From NCBI RefSeq assembly GCF_000423605.1, contig NZ_AUIH01000014.1:39014-103013 (forward strand): DNA of 64,000 bases. Direction: 5' to 3'. This DNA comes from Saccharospirillum impatiens DSM 12546 (lineage in GTDB: Bacteria > Pseudomonadota > Gammaproteobacteria > Pseudomonadales > Natronospirillaceae). Below the pieces are notes generated by a model. It did not search any database, was not told the DNA's origin, and was given only the letters and a program-made list of their open reading frames with translations. A program made the translations under genes and the position numbers. Numbering within the stretch: position 1 is the stretch's first letter; each line of letters begins with the position of its first letter. Below, in pieces: positions 38,092-47,812 of the stretch.

Positions 38092-40592
38092 TGGTCTGTT
38101 TTTGTTTTTTGCAGCACTGCTTGCGTCGCAACCCTGTCACGATAACTGGCCGCCAGATGATAGACCGCCAGACTGTTCAGCGTCATGGCCTCACCCTGCC
38201 AGCGCAGGGTTTTGGTCTCGCCGGGCAGCAGGGTGAAGCTGTTGTCAGTCCAGCGTCCGGTAGCCGGGCTGTCCAGTGTAACGTAATGCGCCGGCAGGTC
38301 GGTACTCAGGCGAACCCAGAGCCCTTCGGCGTCGTGGCCGGCGGCTGCCGACAGCGTCGCCAGCGGCAAATCGAGTTGTTTCCACAGCGCGAAATACGCG
38401 GTGGCGTCGCACTGGCCACCCGGGAACTGCGGTGCGGACGAGCCGCTGTTTTTATCCGGCCGATAGTCACCTCGCGCGACGGCGAAGGTGCGGGTCGGGT
38501 CTGCTGCGGTGACTTCGGCCAGGCAAAGGCTGGCGCCCGCGTCGAGTTGCTGGTTGATGGCGGTCGTCTGCACCACCTGACCATCCAGCGCTATGATCTG
38601 CCACTGGCCGCTGAGCCTGACCGGAACCGGTAAATCGTTCACCGCCATCAGCTGCTGCCGCTCGCCCTCCCCGATCCAGAACCACTGCACCGGCTGATAA
38701 AAACGCCGGGCGTGGTAGTGCATTTGTTTCCAGCCACCGCCGTATTCCAGACTGCTCCAGGACGCGACCGGCCAGACATCGTTCAACTGCCAGTACAGCG
38801 TACCCATACAATGCGGGCGCAATGTTCGCCAGTATTCTATGGCCGTTTTCATGGCGATGGCCTGCTGCACCTGGCTTAAATACAAAAACTGATCGAAGCC
38901 AACCGGGAAGCGAAAATAACGGGTGAACATCTCAACGATCTTGGAATTACCGGCCGGGTTTTTCTGGTGCACCTCCATCACCGGGCTGGTGACATTGCGA
39001 TCGTCGGGTTCGGTGATCGATTCGATAACGCCTTTCGACGGAAACGACTGATAACCGAACTCGCTGCAAAATCGCGGCTTAATGTCGTAGTAGGCGGAAA
39101 AAGATTTACCCGAATGCCAGACATCCCAGTAGTGCATATCGCCTTTATTGTCATCGTGCCAGGCGTCGCCGAAATCCAGATCGCCGTTACAGGGCGAGCT
39201 CGGCCAGAAGGTTCGGCTTGGGTCGGCTTGCTGCACGGTCTCGTCCAGTACCCGGTTGAGACGGTCGTAATTGACCAGGTATTTTTCGCGGTTATTGCGT
39301 GAGGTTTCGTACCAGTTGATCGCGCCGATGACTTCGTTATCGCCACACCAGAGTGCGATGCAGCCGTAACTTTGCAGACGCCGCACCTGCCAGTCGACTT
39401 CCGGAGTCACGTCTTCCAGAAAGGCCGGCGTACTCGGGTACAGCGAACAGGCGAACATCAGGTCCTGCCACACCAGCAGCCCTAACCGTTCGCAGGTTTC
39501 ATAAAAAACATCGTGCTCGTACATGCCCCCGCCCCACACGCGGATCATGTTCATGTGTGCCGCCGCCGAGGCTTCCAGCAACTGATGGTAACGTTCCGGG
39601 GTGTGGCGCGCCGGAAAGGCATCGGCCGGAATCCAGTTAGCGCCCTTGGCGAAGATCTCGACGCCGTTGACGACCACCACCATGCGGTTACCCGTTTCGT
39701 CTGCGCTGAGATCCCAGTGCAGTTCGCGCAGGCCAATGTCGCGCTGCCAGATCTGCCCGTCCAGTTCCACAGCCAAACGATACAGCGGCTGCTCGCCATA
39801 GCCATTCGGCCACCAAAGTGACGGTTCGGTTACTATAAGTTCCGCCTGTACCTGATTCCGACCGACGGGCACAACCACCTCAACCGGGTCGGCACCGGGC
39901 ATACCGAGGTGAAGGCGTTGCTCGGTACTGGCAGCGCCAAGCGTATCGACCGTCACCAGCAAGCGCGCCTCACCCGCCTGGTGCTGTTGGGTAACACGCA
40001 CGGTATCGAGCAGTCGGTCACTGTGCACCTGCACCAGGGGCGCACTGTAAAGCCCGGTCGACATCAAACAAATGCCCCAGTCCCAGCCTGCATCACACTG
40101 AGTTTTGCGCACCGTATTCATGTGTGGAATCTTATTGTTGGACTCGCTGTAAGGCACCGGAAACGGCAATTGCGCTGCGCGCTCAGCCCCCAGTTTGGCG
40201 GCATCGTGCAGAACGATCCTCAACCGGTTCTTACCTGTCTTTGCCTGGGGTTTGATGTCCAGATAAAAGCGCCGAAACAGATTCGACAGTTCGGCAACCG
40301 GCTCGTCATTCAGCGTTACAGTGGCGTGGGTATCCAGATACTCCAGTTGCAGGGTGATATCGCGGGCAAGATCCTGCTGCGACAAGTCAAACTCACGTTC
40401 AAGCACCCAATTGTGCTGATGCACCCACTGCACCCGGGCTTCGTTGTCCCGGTAAAACGGGTCAGGAAGGTCACCGGCCTGCAGCAGTACGTGATGCACA
40501 TCTACCGGCACCTTAACCTCATACTGTCGCTGTGGCGCATCGTCACGATAGAGCTGCCACTGATCATCGAGATGCAAGGTTGTGGTGGTCAT
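38088..40592 (-). CDS. Glycoside hydrolase family 2 beta-mannosidase
   Basis: About 834 residues from the ATG at 40592 (AGGAGT seven bases upstream; the frame opens nine codons earlier). No signal peptide, so cytoplasmic action on imported oligosaccharides is likely. Order: jelly-roll ([13 protein letters not shown]...), immunoglobulin-like domain, TIM barrel. The acid/base glutamate lies in [11 protein letters not shown] and the nucleophile in [29 protein letters not shown] and [15 protein letters not shown] are beta-mannosidase signatures. Overlaps the AGE-family gene, forming a two-gene mannoside unit. Confidence 0.93.
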   Translation of the reverse strand: MTTTTLHLDDQWQLYRDDAPQRQYEVKVPVDVHHVLLQAGDLPDPFYRDNEARVQWVHQHNWVLEREFDLSQQDLARDITLQLEYLDTHATVTLNDEPVAELSNLFRRFYLDIKPQAKTGKNRLRIVLHDAAKLGAERAAQLPFPVPYSESNNKIPHMNTVRKTQCDAGWDWGICLMSTGLYSAPLVQVHSDRLLDTVRVTQQHQAGEARLLVTVDTLGAASTEQRLHLGMPGADPVEVVVPVGRNQVQAELIVTEPSLWWPNGYGEQPLYRLAVELDGQIWQRDIGLRELHWDLSADETGNRMVVVVNGVEIFAKGANWIPADAFPARHTPERYHQLLEASAAAHMNMIRVWGGGMYEHDVFYETCERLGLLVWQDLMFACSLYPSTPAFLEDVTPEVDWQVRRLQSYGCIALWCGDNEVIGAINWYETSRNNREKYLVNYDRLNRVLDETVQQADPSRTFWPSSPCNGDLDFGDAWHDDNKGDMHYWDVWHSGKSFSAYYDIKPRFCSEFGYQSFPSKGVIESITEPDDRNVTSPVMEVHQKNPAGNSKIVEMFTRYFRFPVGFDQFLYLSQVQQAIAMKTAIEYWRTLRPHCMGTLYWQLNDVWPVASWSSLEYGGGWKQMHYHARRFYQPVQWFWIGEGERQQLMAVNDLPVPVRLSGQWQIIALDGQVVQTTAINQQLDAGASLCLAEVTAADPTRTFAVARGDYRPDKNSGSSAPQFPGGQCDATAYFALWKQLDLPLATLSAAAGHDAEGLWVRLSTDLPAHYVTLDSPATGRWTDNSFTLLPGETKTLRWQGEAMTLNSLAVYHLAASYRDRVATQAVLQKTKTDH

Positions 40593-40648
40593 GAAGAGAC
40601 TCCTGTCGGGTGACGACATGTTAGCAGACTAGGGGCATTCAATGACGG

Positions 40649-41562
40649 TCAGCAATCTGCTGCAACCCAGGGCTGCAAACTTTGCGCAAGATGATCAAAC
40701 ACCAGCCGAACCCGATGCACCGAACGCAAGTCTTCGTGCATGACCAGCCACATTTCGAGGTTGAAGCGGAACGCCTCTGGCAACACCGGTTCCAATTGCG
40801 GCATTTCAGCCGCCAGCAAACTTTGCATACCGCCAATGCACAGCCCTGCGCGCACGGCAGCCAGTTGGGCGGCGTTGTTGTCGGTGCGGAACCTGAAAAC
40901 GGCCGGGTCGATCGTAATACCCGCGGCTTTCACGGCTCGGTATGCGGAATCGTCCCGATCAAAACCAACCAGGGCGTGGCCGGCAAGGTCGTCCATACTG
41001 GCTGGCGTTCCATAGCGGGCCAGATAGTCATTGTGCGCGAACAACCCAATGGGTACCTGACCCAGCCGCTTCGCCACCAGCGCGTCCTGATCTGGCCGGG
41101 TCATCCGAATGGCGATGTCGGCCTGGCGGATCAGGAGATTATCGACCCGGTCCGACGTGGCCAGTTCGATCGTGATACCCGGGTAGCGTTGCCGAAACGG
41201 CACCAGTATCCGCGGAACGATCTCACTGCCGACCACATCACTCGCGGTAATCCGGACAGTGCCTGCGGGTGACGCCGGGTCTTTACCGGAAGCCTCCCGC
41301 ACCAGCGCGGCGGCAGCAGCCTCCATGGCTTCGGCATGAGGAATCAGCGCCAGCGCGGCATCGGTAGCAGTCAGGCCGTTCCGGTGTCGGGTGAACAAGG
41401 CGGTACCCAGCGATGATTCCAGTGCATCAATGTGGCGGGCTGAGTCAGCCCCAGGCGACGGGCAGCGCCCGACAAACTGCCCTCACGCGTGACCGCAAGC
41501 AGTGAACGGTACAGATCCCAGACATGATTTGGCTTATCCATTAATTTTCGTATATCAACCAT
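40649..41562 (-). pseudogene. LysR-family regulator, frameshifted after the DNA-binding domain
   Basis: The N-terminal HTH (about 41562-41434: DLYRSLLAVTREGSLSGAARRLGLTQPAT) and the linker/effector domain (from about 41433: HIDALESSLGTALFTRHRNG, continuing to 40649) are in different frames. Where LysR proteins normally have TQPTLxRHIDALE, the DNA has CAGCCCGC directly followed by CACATTGAT, i.e. about ten bases are missing. The effector half keeps good similarity (RITASDVVGSEIVPRILVPF), so the break looks recent. It is divergent from the SDR gene it presumably controlled. A sequencing error is the alternative. Confidence 0.78.
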
Positions 41563-41649
41563 GCTAAATTAGCGAATTTCAATTCATCAAATACTAGCAC
41601 ATTCTGTTCTCCAGACAGCACACCCATCAGAACCACCGAGGAGAACACC

Positions 41650-42642
41650 ATGAAAGGCATAGCACTGATACTGGGCATTACCGGCGGCGTGGGCAACGCC
41701 ACGGCCCGCGCCCTGGCGAACCACGGCTGGCAACTGCGCGCCCTGCACCGCAACCCGGAACAGGCAAAACTCACATTGAAAGGCCATTGGCCAACCATCG
41801 ACTGGCAACAGGGCGATGCCACGCACTCCGACGCCGTCAGCCAGGCAGCCGTGGGTTGCAATCTGATCGTGCACGGGGTCAACCCACCCGGCTACCGCAA
41901 CTGGCGCGGCCTGGCACTGCCGATGCTGACAGCAAGCATCGCGGCGGCTAAAACCAGCGGCGCCACCCTATTGTTCCCGGGCAACGTCTACAACTTCGGG
42001 CCGGATGCCTGGCCGGATGTGACCGAGACGTCCGCGCAAAACCCGGTCAGCAGGAAAGGAAAAATACGCGTTGAAATGGAGCAGATGCTGAAGGACGCGG
42101 CGAAGCATGGGTGCCAGAGCATTATCCTGCGCGCTGGGGATTTCTTCGGCCCCAATGCGGGCAGCTCCTGGTTTGAGAACGTACTGGTAAAACCGGGCCG
42201 CAGAGTTCGATCGGTCACCTACCCGGGCCAGCACCAGGCGGGACACGCCTGGGCCTACCTGCCAGACCTGGCGGAAACCTTTGCTCGCCTGGCAGAGCGG
42301 CGCCGGGAGCTGGACGCCTTTGCCAGCTTCAATCTTGGCGGGCATTACCTGGCACCGGGCGTGGGCATGGCAGAAGCCATTCGCGATGCAGCCGGAGAAC
42401 CGGCAGCGACCATCCGCGGATTCCCATGGTGGTCGTTACGACTCATCGGGCCTTTTAATGAAACCTTCAGGGAATTGGCGGAAATGCGGTATCTGTGGGA
42501 AAACACCCTGCGGCTGAACAACCACAAACTGGCGGCGTTTCTCGGCGAGGAGCCCCATACACCGATCAGACAGGCACTGACTATGACCCTAACAAACCTT
42601 GGCTGCATACAAGAGTTGAAGCCGCGAGCGACACCCGCCTGA
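41650..42642 (+). CDS. NAD-dependent epimerase/dehydratase (extended SDR)
   Basis: 330 residues. Rossmann motif ILGITGGVGNATARALANHG at the start, then GDATHSDAVSQAAVGCNLIVHGV, LLFPGNVYNFGPD, and ILRAGDFFGPNAGSSWF as in extended SDRs of the NAD(P)-binding epimerase type. AGGAG ribosome site. Divergent from the broken LysR gene. Substrate unknown. Confidence 0.86.
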   Translation: MKGIALILGITGGVGNATARALANHGWQLRALHRNPEQAKLTLKGHWPTIDWQQGDATHSDAVSQAAVGCNLIVHGVNPPGYRNWRGLALPMLTASIAAAKTSGATLLFPGNVYNFGPDAWPDVTETSAQNPVSRKGKIRVEMEQMLKDAAKHGCQSIILRAGDFFGPNAGSSWFENVLVKPGRRVRSVTYPGQHQAGHAWAYLPDLAETFARLAERRRELDAFASFNLGGHYLAPGVGMAEAIRDAAGEPAATIRGFPWWSLRLIGPFNETFRELAEMRYLWENTLRLNNHKLAAFLGEEPHTPIRQALTMTLTNLGCIQELKPRATPA

Positions 42643-42655
42643 CGGCTTGGACCTA

Positions 42656-42712
42656 CCGGAAAGCCTCACACAACTCGCACAGACCCTTGAGGTGTCTTCA
42701 GAGGCTTACCGG
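42656..42712 (+). terminator. Inverted repeat after the SDR gene
   Basis: CCGGAAAGCCTC (42656-42667) pairs with GAGGCTTACCGG (42701-42712), eleven of twelve bases, 13 bases past the stop. The loop is long (33 bases) and no T-run follows, so a terminator role is tentative. Confidence 0.35.
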
Positions 42713-42918
42713 ATCCATCATCGCCTACCGGGACCACACAACAGTGCAGTCAAAGGGCGCCCCCGAACGCCACAGGCAACTGTTTCAATCCATCGCATAT
42801 CACTAAAACCGTGAACTCCATCATACAAACACACCATAACCGTTCCTCTGCGGAGGAGGGGTTTATAGAATCGCGCACCAATCAAGGATCGCATCAAGCA
42901 CATGGAACTCGTAACATG

Positions 42919-43470
42919 AAAACACTCATCCCGCTGCCGTTCAGCAACCGGGGTTACAACAAAGCCCCGGCCTGGTTGTGGCAGGAACCGATCGACATCA
43001 GCGACTACACCGGCGAACAGCTGCGTCTGCGGTTCACATTCGATACGGTCGATGAACTCTACAATGGCTTTCGTGGCTGGCTGGTTGACGAAGTACGCAT
43101 CCTGAACCAGGCCGGCACCTTCCCTCGCTGGACAGGTGGAGAAGGGTTCGGTGATCTTCAGTTCAGTGAGGTTAGCCCCGATAGCGAATTACCCCTGGTC
43201 CTGGGCGAAGACTACACCTTCAGCGCTACCGTCAATTACGTCGGAGAGGGAGACGCCGCCACCCTGACACTGTCGTACATAACCCTTGAAGACTTTTTAA
43301 ACGGAGAGGCATCGACGTTGCTGGTAGAGCTGGATACCGGAGTTGAGAGTGGCACACTCAGCAGCGAACTGACGACGATCGACGACTCGGTTTTCGTCAT
43401 TGTACTGGAAGCAGTCGATAGTGACGGTGAAGTGCTGACCTCCGAATCAATCAACTACGTTGCATACTGA
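42919..43470 (+). pseudogene. C-terminal remnant of a secreted adhesion/peptidase-like protein
   Basis: The frame is open from 42811; an ATG at 42919 would give about 183 residues. The stretch DISDYTGEQLRLRFTFDTVD then YNGFRGWLVDEVRI matches the jelly-roll domain found near the end of extracellular proteins such as immune-inhibitor-A-like peptidases (IDLSGYxGQxVxLRFRFDT..GWYIDDV). Such domains are exported, yet no signal peptide or N-terminal catalytic part precedes it, and upstream 270 bases hold nothing recognisable. The remaining Asp/Glu-rich part ends DSDGEVLTSESINYVAY. I read it as a truncated leftover; expression is doubtful. Confidence 0.5.
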
Positions 43471-43583
43471 AATCAATAACCCCTTTTCCGGCTGGTTTCG
43501 GCATAGCCTGAAGAGGGGTAGCAGGTCGATACACTCGATACCTGAACAGCCCTAACATCGAATTGACACCGGGCGGGATGATT

Positions 43584-43730
43584 TTACCGGAAACCGTAAC
43601 CGAGCAAGCCAAGTACACCAATCACAATCAGGTAACCGGCTACGATGTAACTCAACAGTTTCGGGTAAACCAGAATCGCAATGCCGGCAGCCAATGAGAT
43701 CAGCGGAGCGATTTGCAGATGCAGTGTCAT
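43584..43730 (-). CDS. DUF3096 family small membrane protein
   Basis: 48-residue protein: MTLHLQIAPLISLAAGIAIL, then LVYPKLLSYIVAGYLIVIG and LLGYGFR. Two hydrophobic helices separated by YPKLLSY, matching the DUF3096 pattern. AAAGGAG ribosome site seven bases before the ATG. Function unknown; stand-alone gene between a remnant and the VOC gene. Confidence 0.85.
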   Translation of the reverse strand: MTLHLQIAPLISLAAGIAILVYPKLLSYIVAGYLIVIGVLGLLGYGFR

Positions 43731-43962
43731 GGTGAGTCTCCTTTTCAATAAGTGAGATGTCGCGCGCGGCGGTGTCAGGCCCCATATTACGATGTTCCCC
43801 GATTCTAAGCACCGTGGCGCGTGCCTGAACGATCCTTCAGAACCTCAGGGTGGCGCAAACCGTGTTACACCTGATTTCCGTCTTGCCACACTGCCTGAGA
43901 ACGCATCGCGATGCGACCTGTTTTTTTATGAGCTCCATCACGATCCGGTCAAAGAACAGTGG

Positions 43963-44319
43963 CTATTCAGGCTCTGACCACACAGCAAATTCATTCCCAC
44001 TGGGGTCTGAAAAATGAAAGCGACGGCCACCCGGAAACTCAAATACCTCCCGCATGATAGCTCCTCCGGCGGCTTTAACCTGCTGCAATGTAGCGTTGAG
44101 GTTGTCGCTGTACAACACCACCAAAACACTGCCATTGCTGGTCGTCGCTGACTGTTCAGATTTAAAAAAGCCCCCGTCCAGCCCCGCATTTTCGAGGGCA
44201 GTGTATTCGGGACCGTAGTCGACAAACGACCACCCAAAAGCGGCGCCAAAGAAGCGCTTCGTTGCCGCTATGTCTCGCGCGGGCATTTCGACGTAGTTGA
44301 TCTTTCCATGCTGATTCAT
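43963..44319 (-). CDS. VOC family (glyoxalase/bleomycin resistance-like) protein
   Basis: 118 residues, one VOC domain: NYVEMPARDIAATKRFFGAAFGWSF at the N-terminus, paired beta-alpha-beta modules, and the C-terminal RRFHFSDPSGNEFAVWSEPE. Possible metal ligands are the Glu in the first strand and Glu near the end (GNEFAVW). GGGAG ribosome site. Members range from enzymes to binding proteins; function open. Confidence 0.88.
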   Translation of the reverse strand: MNQHGKINYVEMPARDIAATKRFFGAAFGWSFVDYGPEYTALENAGLDGGFFKSEQSATTSNGSVLVVLYSDNLNATLQQVKAAGGAIMREVFEFPGGRRFHFSDPSGNEFAVWSEPE

Positions 44320-44515
44320 GGTAACTCCCTGCTTGACTTTTTGGCTGCAAGGACACTAGAAAATCACTCCTGACTCGCCGTGTCAACCAGTATTTTATAC
44401 AGTACTTGCGCTATATACATCAAAACGTAGGGTATATATCGACTGTGCATTTTCCACGCCCTATATTGAGCTCAAACACAGTGACCATTAACCAGGCATC
44501 CCGAGAAGGAAGACG

Positions 44516-45499
44516 ATGAAAGCCATCACTTATCGTGCATACGGAACGCCCGATGTTCTGAAAGTTGAAAACGTATTAACTCCCACACCCAAAGACGACG
44601 AAGTGTGCATTCGGGTTCATGCGGCCGAAGCCACCAAAAGCGACTGCGAACTGCGCAGCTTTCACTTTCCGGTTAAATGGTTCTGGTTGCCGTTGCGATT
44701 GTTCCTGGGCGTCTTTAAACCGCGCAAACCCATACTGGGTGGTTATTTCGCTGGCGAGGTAGTCTCGGTTGGCGACAAGGTCACGCGGTTCAAACCCGGC
44801 GACCGTCTCTTTGGTTCTACGCAGTTTCGACTGGGAGCCTACGGAGAGTATCTGTGTCTCCCTGCACACTACACCCTGGTTAGGGTGCCAGACACGCTGT
44901 CATCAGAGGAAGCCGCGGCCGTGCCACTGGGTGGACTGAATGCCCTGCACTTCATGAGCAGAGCCAACATAAAGCCCGGTGACAAGGTGCTCATCAATGG
45001 CGCAGGCGGGAGCATCGGCAGTTTTGCGGTGCAGATTGCCAAGTCTATGGGAGCAGAGGTAACCGCCGTTGACGCCGGGTTCAAGGAAACCCGGCTGCGA
45101 GGAATTGGTGCCGATCATTTTATCGATTACACACACACTGACCCCACCCGACAGGGCCTGACTTACGATGTGATTTTCAATATGGTGGCTCAAAGCGAAT
45201 ACCCAGCCTGGGTACAGTTACTCAACGACACCGGCTACTACCTGATTGGGAACCCCCGGTTATCCGATATGCTGCGCGCCGCACTGACCAATCGCTTTAC
45301 CCGCAAAAAAGCCGTTCTTAGCCTGGCGGGCGAGAAGCAGGAAGAACTGGAGACACTGAGCGACATGATCGAAGCCGGTGCCATCAAACCCCTAATGGAT
45401 TCGATCTACCCGATGCAGGAAGCGCCTGAAGCGCATCGTCGCGTAGAGACCGAGCAACGTGTGGGATGTGTCGTGATTTCGATGCGACGAAATACCTGA
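44516..45499 (+). CDS. Zinc-less MDR family NAD(P)H-dependent oxidoreductase (quinone oxidoreductase-like)
   Basis: 327 residues. GroES-like N-terminal domain (YRAYGTPDVLKVENVLTPTP) and Rossmann domain with VLINGAGGSIGSFAVQIAK. The catalytic zinc ligands of alcohol dehydrogenases are not evident, so quinone or enone reduction is more likely than alcohol oxidation. AGAAGGAAG ribosome site. Alone on the plus strand; substrate unknown. Confidence 0.88.
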   Translation: MKAITYRAYGTPDVLKVENVLTPTPKDDEVCIRVHAAEATKSDCELRSFHFPVKWFWLPLRLFLGVFKPRKPILGGYFAGEVVSVGDKVTRFKPGDRLFGSTQFRLGAYGEYLCLPAHYTLVRVPDTLSSEEAAAVPLGGLNALHFMSRANIKPGDKVLINGAGGSIGSFAVQIAKSMGAEVTAVDAGFKETRLRGIGADHFIDYTHTDPTRQGLTYDVIFNMVAQSEYPAWVQLLNDTGYYLIGNPRLSDMLRAALTNRFTRKKAVLSLAGEKQEELETLSDMIEAGAIKPLMDSIYPMQEAPEAHRRVETEQRVGCVVISMRRNT

Positions 45500-45520
45500 C
45501 TGTACCCGAAAAAAACCCGA

Positions 45521-46465
45521 CTATACCCGGCGATGACTCAGGGCGTCGCCCGCCAGCAACCGTTGAATATTCTCCGCCGCCCCCCGCATGATGCCCTCGA
45601 CCGAGCGGTCACTGAGGCCTGCAACATGAGGTGACGTCAGCAGATTCAACGCAAAAATCGGGTCGTCCGGGTCGGGAGGCTCCTGCCAGAACACATCCAG
45701 CGCCGCGCCAGCCAATAGCCCCTCACTCAACGCTGCATGCAAGGCGTTGCGCTCCACCAAGCCACCGCGACCGACGTTGATCAGATAGCTGCCCGATTTC
45801 ATCTGTCTGAATCGGCTGGCATCAAACAGATGATGCGTCTGCTCCGAGTCTGGTAACGTCAGCACAACCAGGTCGGATTCCTCCAGCAGGCGGGGCAGGT
45901 CGGCCAGACTACCCAGCCAACCCAGTCCGTACTCAGACGCCAGTGCTGCGTCGGGGGTGGCTTTGATCGCCACCTGCCTGACGCCGAAACCGCTCAGGCG
46001 CCGACTTACGGCTTTGCCAATGGCACCAAAACCAACAATGCCCACCGTCGCGCCCATCAGACTGCGACCCACCGGAACACCTAACTGCATCCGGTGTCGC
46101 TGTTCAGTGTGCTCTGCCGTGCGTCGCATCAGCGCCAGCATGAAATAGATGACCATTTCCGCTACCGAGTCGGCATTTCCGGAAACATCGGTCGGCACAT
46201 TAGCCACCGCAATGCCTTGCTGCTTGGCCGCATCCAGGTCAACACCTTCCAGGCCCGCGCCAATCTGTTGAATCAGTTGCAACCGATCAGCCGTCTGCAA
46301 CAAACGCGCATCGATCCGGCTCATGGTGGGAATCACCACCTCATAACCAGCAAGGCTGCCGGGGTTTAGCCCACCAGCGGTGAAGGTTACATCCGGCAAC
46401 GCCGCACGAAAGCGATGCAGAATGCCACCCCAGGCATCTTCGGGTGCCGCAAACAGAACGTTCAT
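45521..46465 (-). CDS. D-isomer-specific 2-hydroxyacid dehydrogenase
   Basis: About 314 residues from the ATG at 46465 (AAGGA upstream; the frame opens ten codons earlier). NAD-binding GIVGFGAIGKAVSRRL and the catalytic set: Arg in INVGRGGLVERNAL, Glu in DVFWQEPPDPDDP, His in TSPHVAGLSD. Acts on a 2-oxo/2-hydroxy acid such as glyoxylate, hydroxypyruvate or phosphoglycerate; which one cannot be read. Convergent with the MDR gene. Confidence 0.9.
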   Translation of the reverse strand: MNVLFAAPEDAWGGILHRFRAALPDVTFTAGGLNPGSLAGYEVVIPTMSRIDARLLQTADRLQLIQQIGAGLEGVDLDAAKQQGIAVANVPTDVSGNADSVAEMVIYFMLALMRRTAEHTEQRHRMQLGVPVGRSLMGATVGIVGFGAIGKAVSRRLSGFGVRQVAIKATPDAALASEYGLGWLGSLADLPRLLEESDLVVLTLPDSEQTHHLFDASRFRQMKSGSYLINVGRGGLVERNALHAALSEGLLAGAALDVFWQEPPDPDDPIFALNLLTSPHVAGLSDRSVEGIMRGAAENIQRLLAGDALSHRRV

Positions 46466-46663
46466 AGGGGTCCTTGGGTATGAGTACACAACCATGCTAT
46501 CTCATTCCAAAAGGAAATGGAGGACAGATACATACCCGGTTTTGGGCATCTGGCAAAGCGGTTACAAATAGGTGATTATGGAGGCCAATATGCTTAGCCG
46601 TTGCCATCTGGAAACCAGACGGGCAGGTTCAGCTTCATGACGTCGGTGTGGCAGGAAGGTATT

Positions 46664-47614
46664 GTGTTCTCATCAACTTGTAAAATTCTACTGCTGGCAA
46701 CTCTTCCTCTGATCAATGGGTGTCTGGAGCAAAGCTCTTTTGGCAGCGCCTCTAATGAAGATTCGACTTCGGGAGACAGCTCTAGCGTTGACGATCAGAA
46801 TTCAGAATATTGGCTGTCAGCCATGACGGTAAATGCAGAATGGCTCTGGGACTTCGATAACACTATTGATGGCGAAGTGATGGATGCCGGTGATATCCCA
46901 ACCGTCGCTGAATATAGCGCTGAGATCACCTATTTTTCAGATCTAATTGTTCAAAAAGATGCCAACCTGGTGGCACTTCAGGAAATTGAAGGCTGTCATA
47001 TTCTCGACGATTTTATCGAAGAGCTCGCCACTACTGGCTGGTTTTCAATATGCATGTCAGGCAGAGACACCTATACCGGCCAGGATGTCGGCATTCTATC
47101 CCGGTTCCCGGTTGTGTACGGCCCCACGACCTTTGCCGATTCCAGTGGTGAATATGAAGAAACCAGCGTCATTCCTACCAAGGTCGTCGGCGCCGTTGTA
47201 AATACGCCAGAGGGCAACCTGGCAATCATCACCAGTCACTTTCTGTCCAAAGCCAACCCCGCCAACGACGATCGCCGGGCGGCCCAGGCCGATGCCATCT
47301 TCAACAACTTTAACACCCTCCATCAACGCGAAGGGGTAACCCATGGAATCGTCCTGGGTGATTTTAACGACACACCTGCGTCGGTGCCACTAACCATACT
47401 GACCTCATCCGGTGTACTCAAAAACACCCTGTATGCCAACGCCAGGGTTCCGACTGCAGCGGACTGTTCTTACACCTTTTCCGGTAACTGTGAACTTATC
47501 GATCACCTATTAATAACAGACAGCCTCGCCGGGGGAGAGTTCCGTATCGTCCAAACCGATCAACGGTATACCGACCACCGGGCCGTGCACTATCGGTTGA
47601 AAGCCGAACAATGA
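46664..47614 (+). CDS. Endonuclease/exonuclease/phosphatase family lipoprotein
   Basis: About 316 residues from a GTG at 46664, chosen because AGGAAGG precedes it and it starts a lipoprotein signal (CKILLLATLPLINGC, lipobox INGC). A Ser/Asp-rich linker follows, then a DNase I-like domain with metal/catalytic residues in NLVALQEIEG, IVLGDFNDTP and DHRAVHYRL. Likely a surface or periplasmic nuclease or phosphodiesterase, perhaps for scavenging phosphate from DNA. The frame is open from 46601. Confidence 0.85.
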   Translation: MFSSTCKILLLATLPLINGCLEQSSFGSASNEDSTSGDSSSVDDQNSEYWLSAMTVNAEWLWDFDNTIDGEVMDAGDIPTVAEYSAEITYFSDLIVQKDANLVALQEIEGCHILDDFIEELATTGWFSICMSGRDTYTGQDVGILSRFPVVYGPTTFADSSGEYEETSVIPTKVVGAVVNTPEGNLAIITSHFLSKANPANDDRRAAQADAIFNNFNTLHQREGVTHGIVLGDFNDTPASVPLTILTSSGVLKNTLYANARVPTAADCSYTFSGNCELIDHLLITDSLAGGEFRIVQTDQRYTDHRAVHYRLKAEQ

Positions 47615-47641
47615 TCTGCCGCCTGTCATTCCGCCAGCTGC

Positions 47642-47812
47642 CTACCAGCTGTAGTCAACCACATCACCTTCGGGAATCAGAGCGCCACTGACTTTGAGCG
47701 ATGAACTGCCATCGGCTGAAGCACTGTGCAGCTCAACAACGCCCGATGATTCAAGGTCCGCCCGATAGGCCAGTCGCGCCCCATCGGGCGAGCAGTGAAA
47801 ATCACGTCTCGG
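47642..47812 (-). pseudogene. C-terminal remnant of a PD40/TolB-like beta-propeller protein
   Basis: The frame encodes CSPDGARLAYRADLESSGVV then ELHSASADGSSSLKVSGALI, ending in DYSW. This is the SPDGxRLAYxAD..GVxELY..xADGSG..KVSG pattern of PD40 beta-propeller repeats in large exported proteins. Only about one blade and a half is left, without start or signal, and its 5' end runs into the stop region of the DMT gene. A decayed fragment. Confidence 0.6.
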
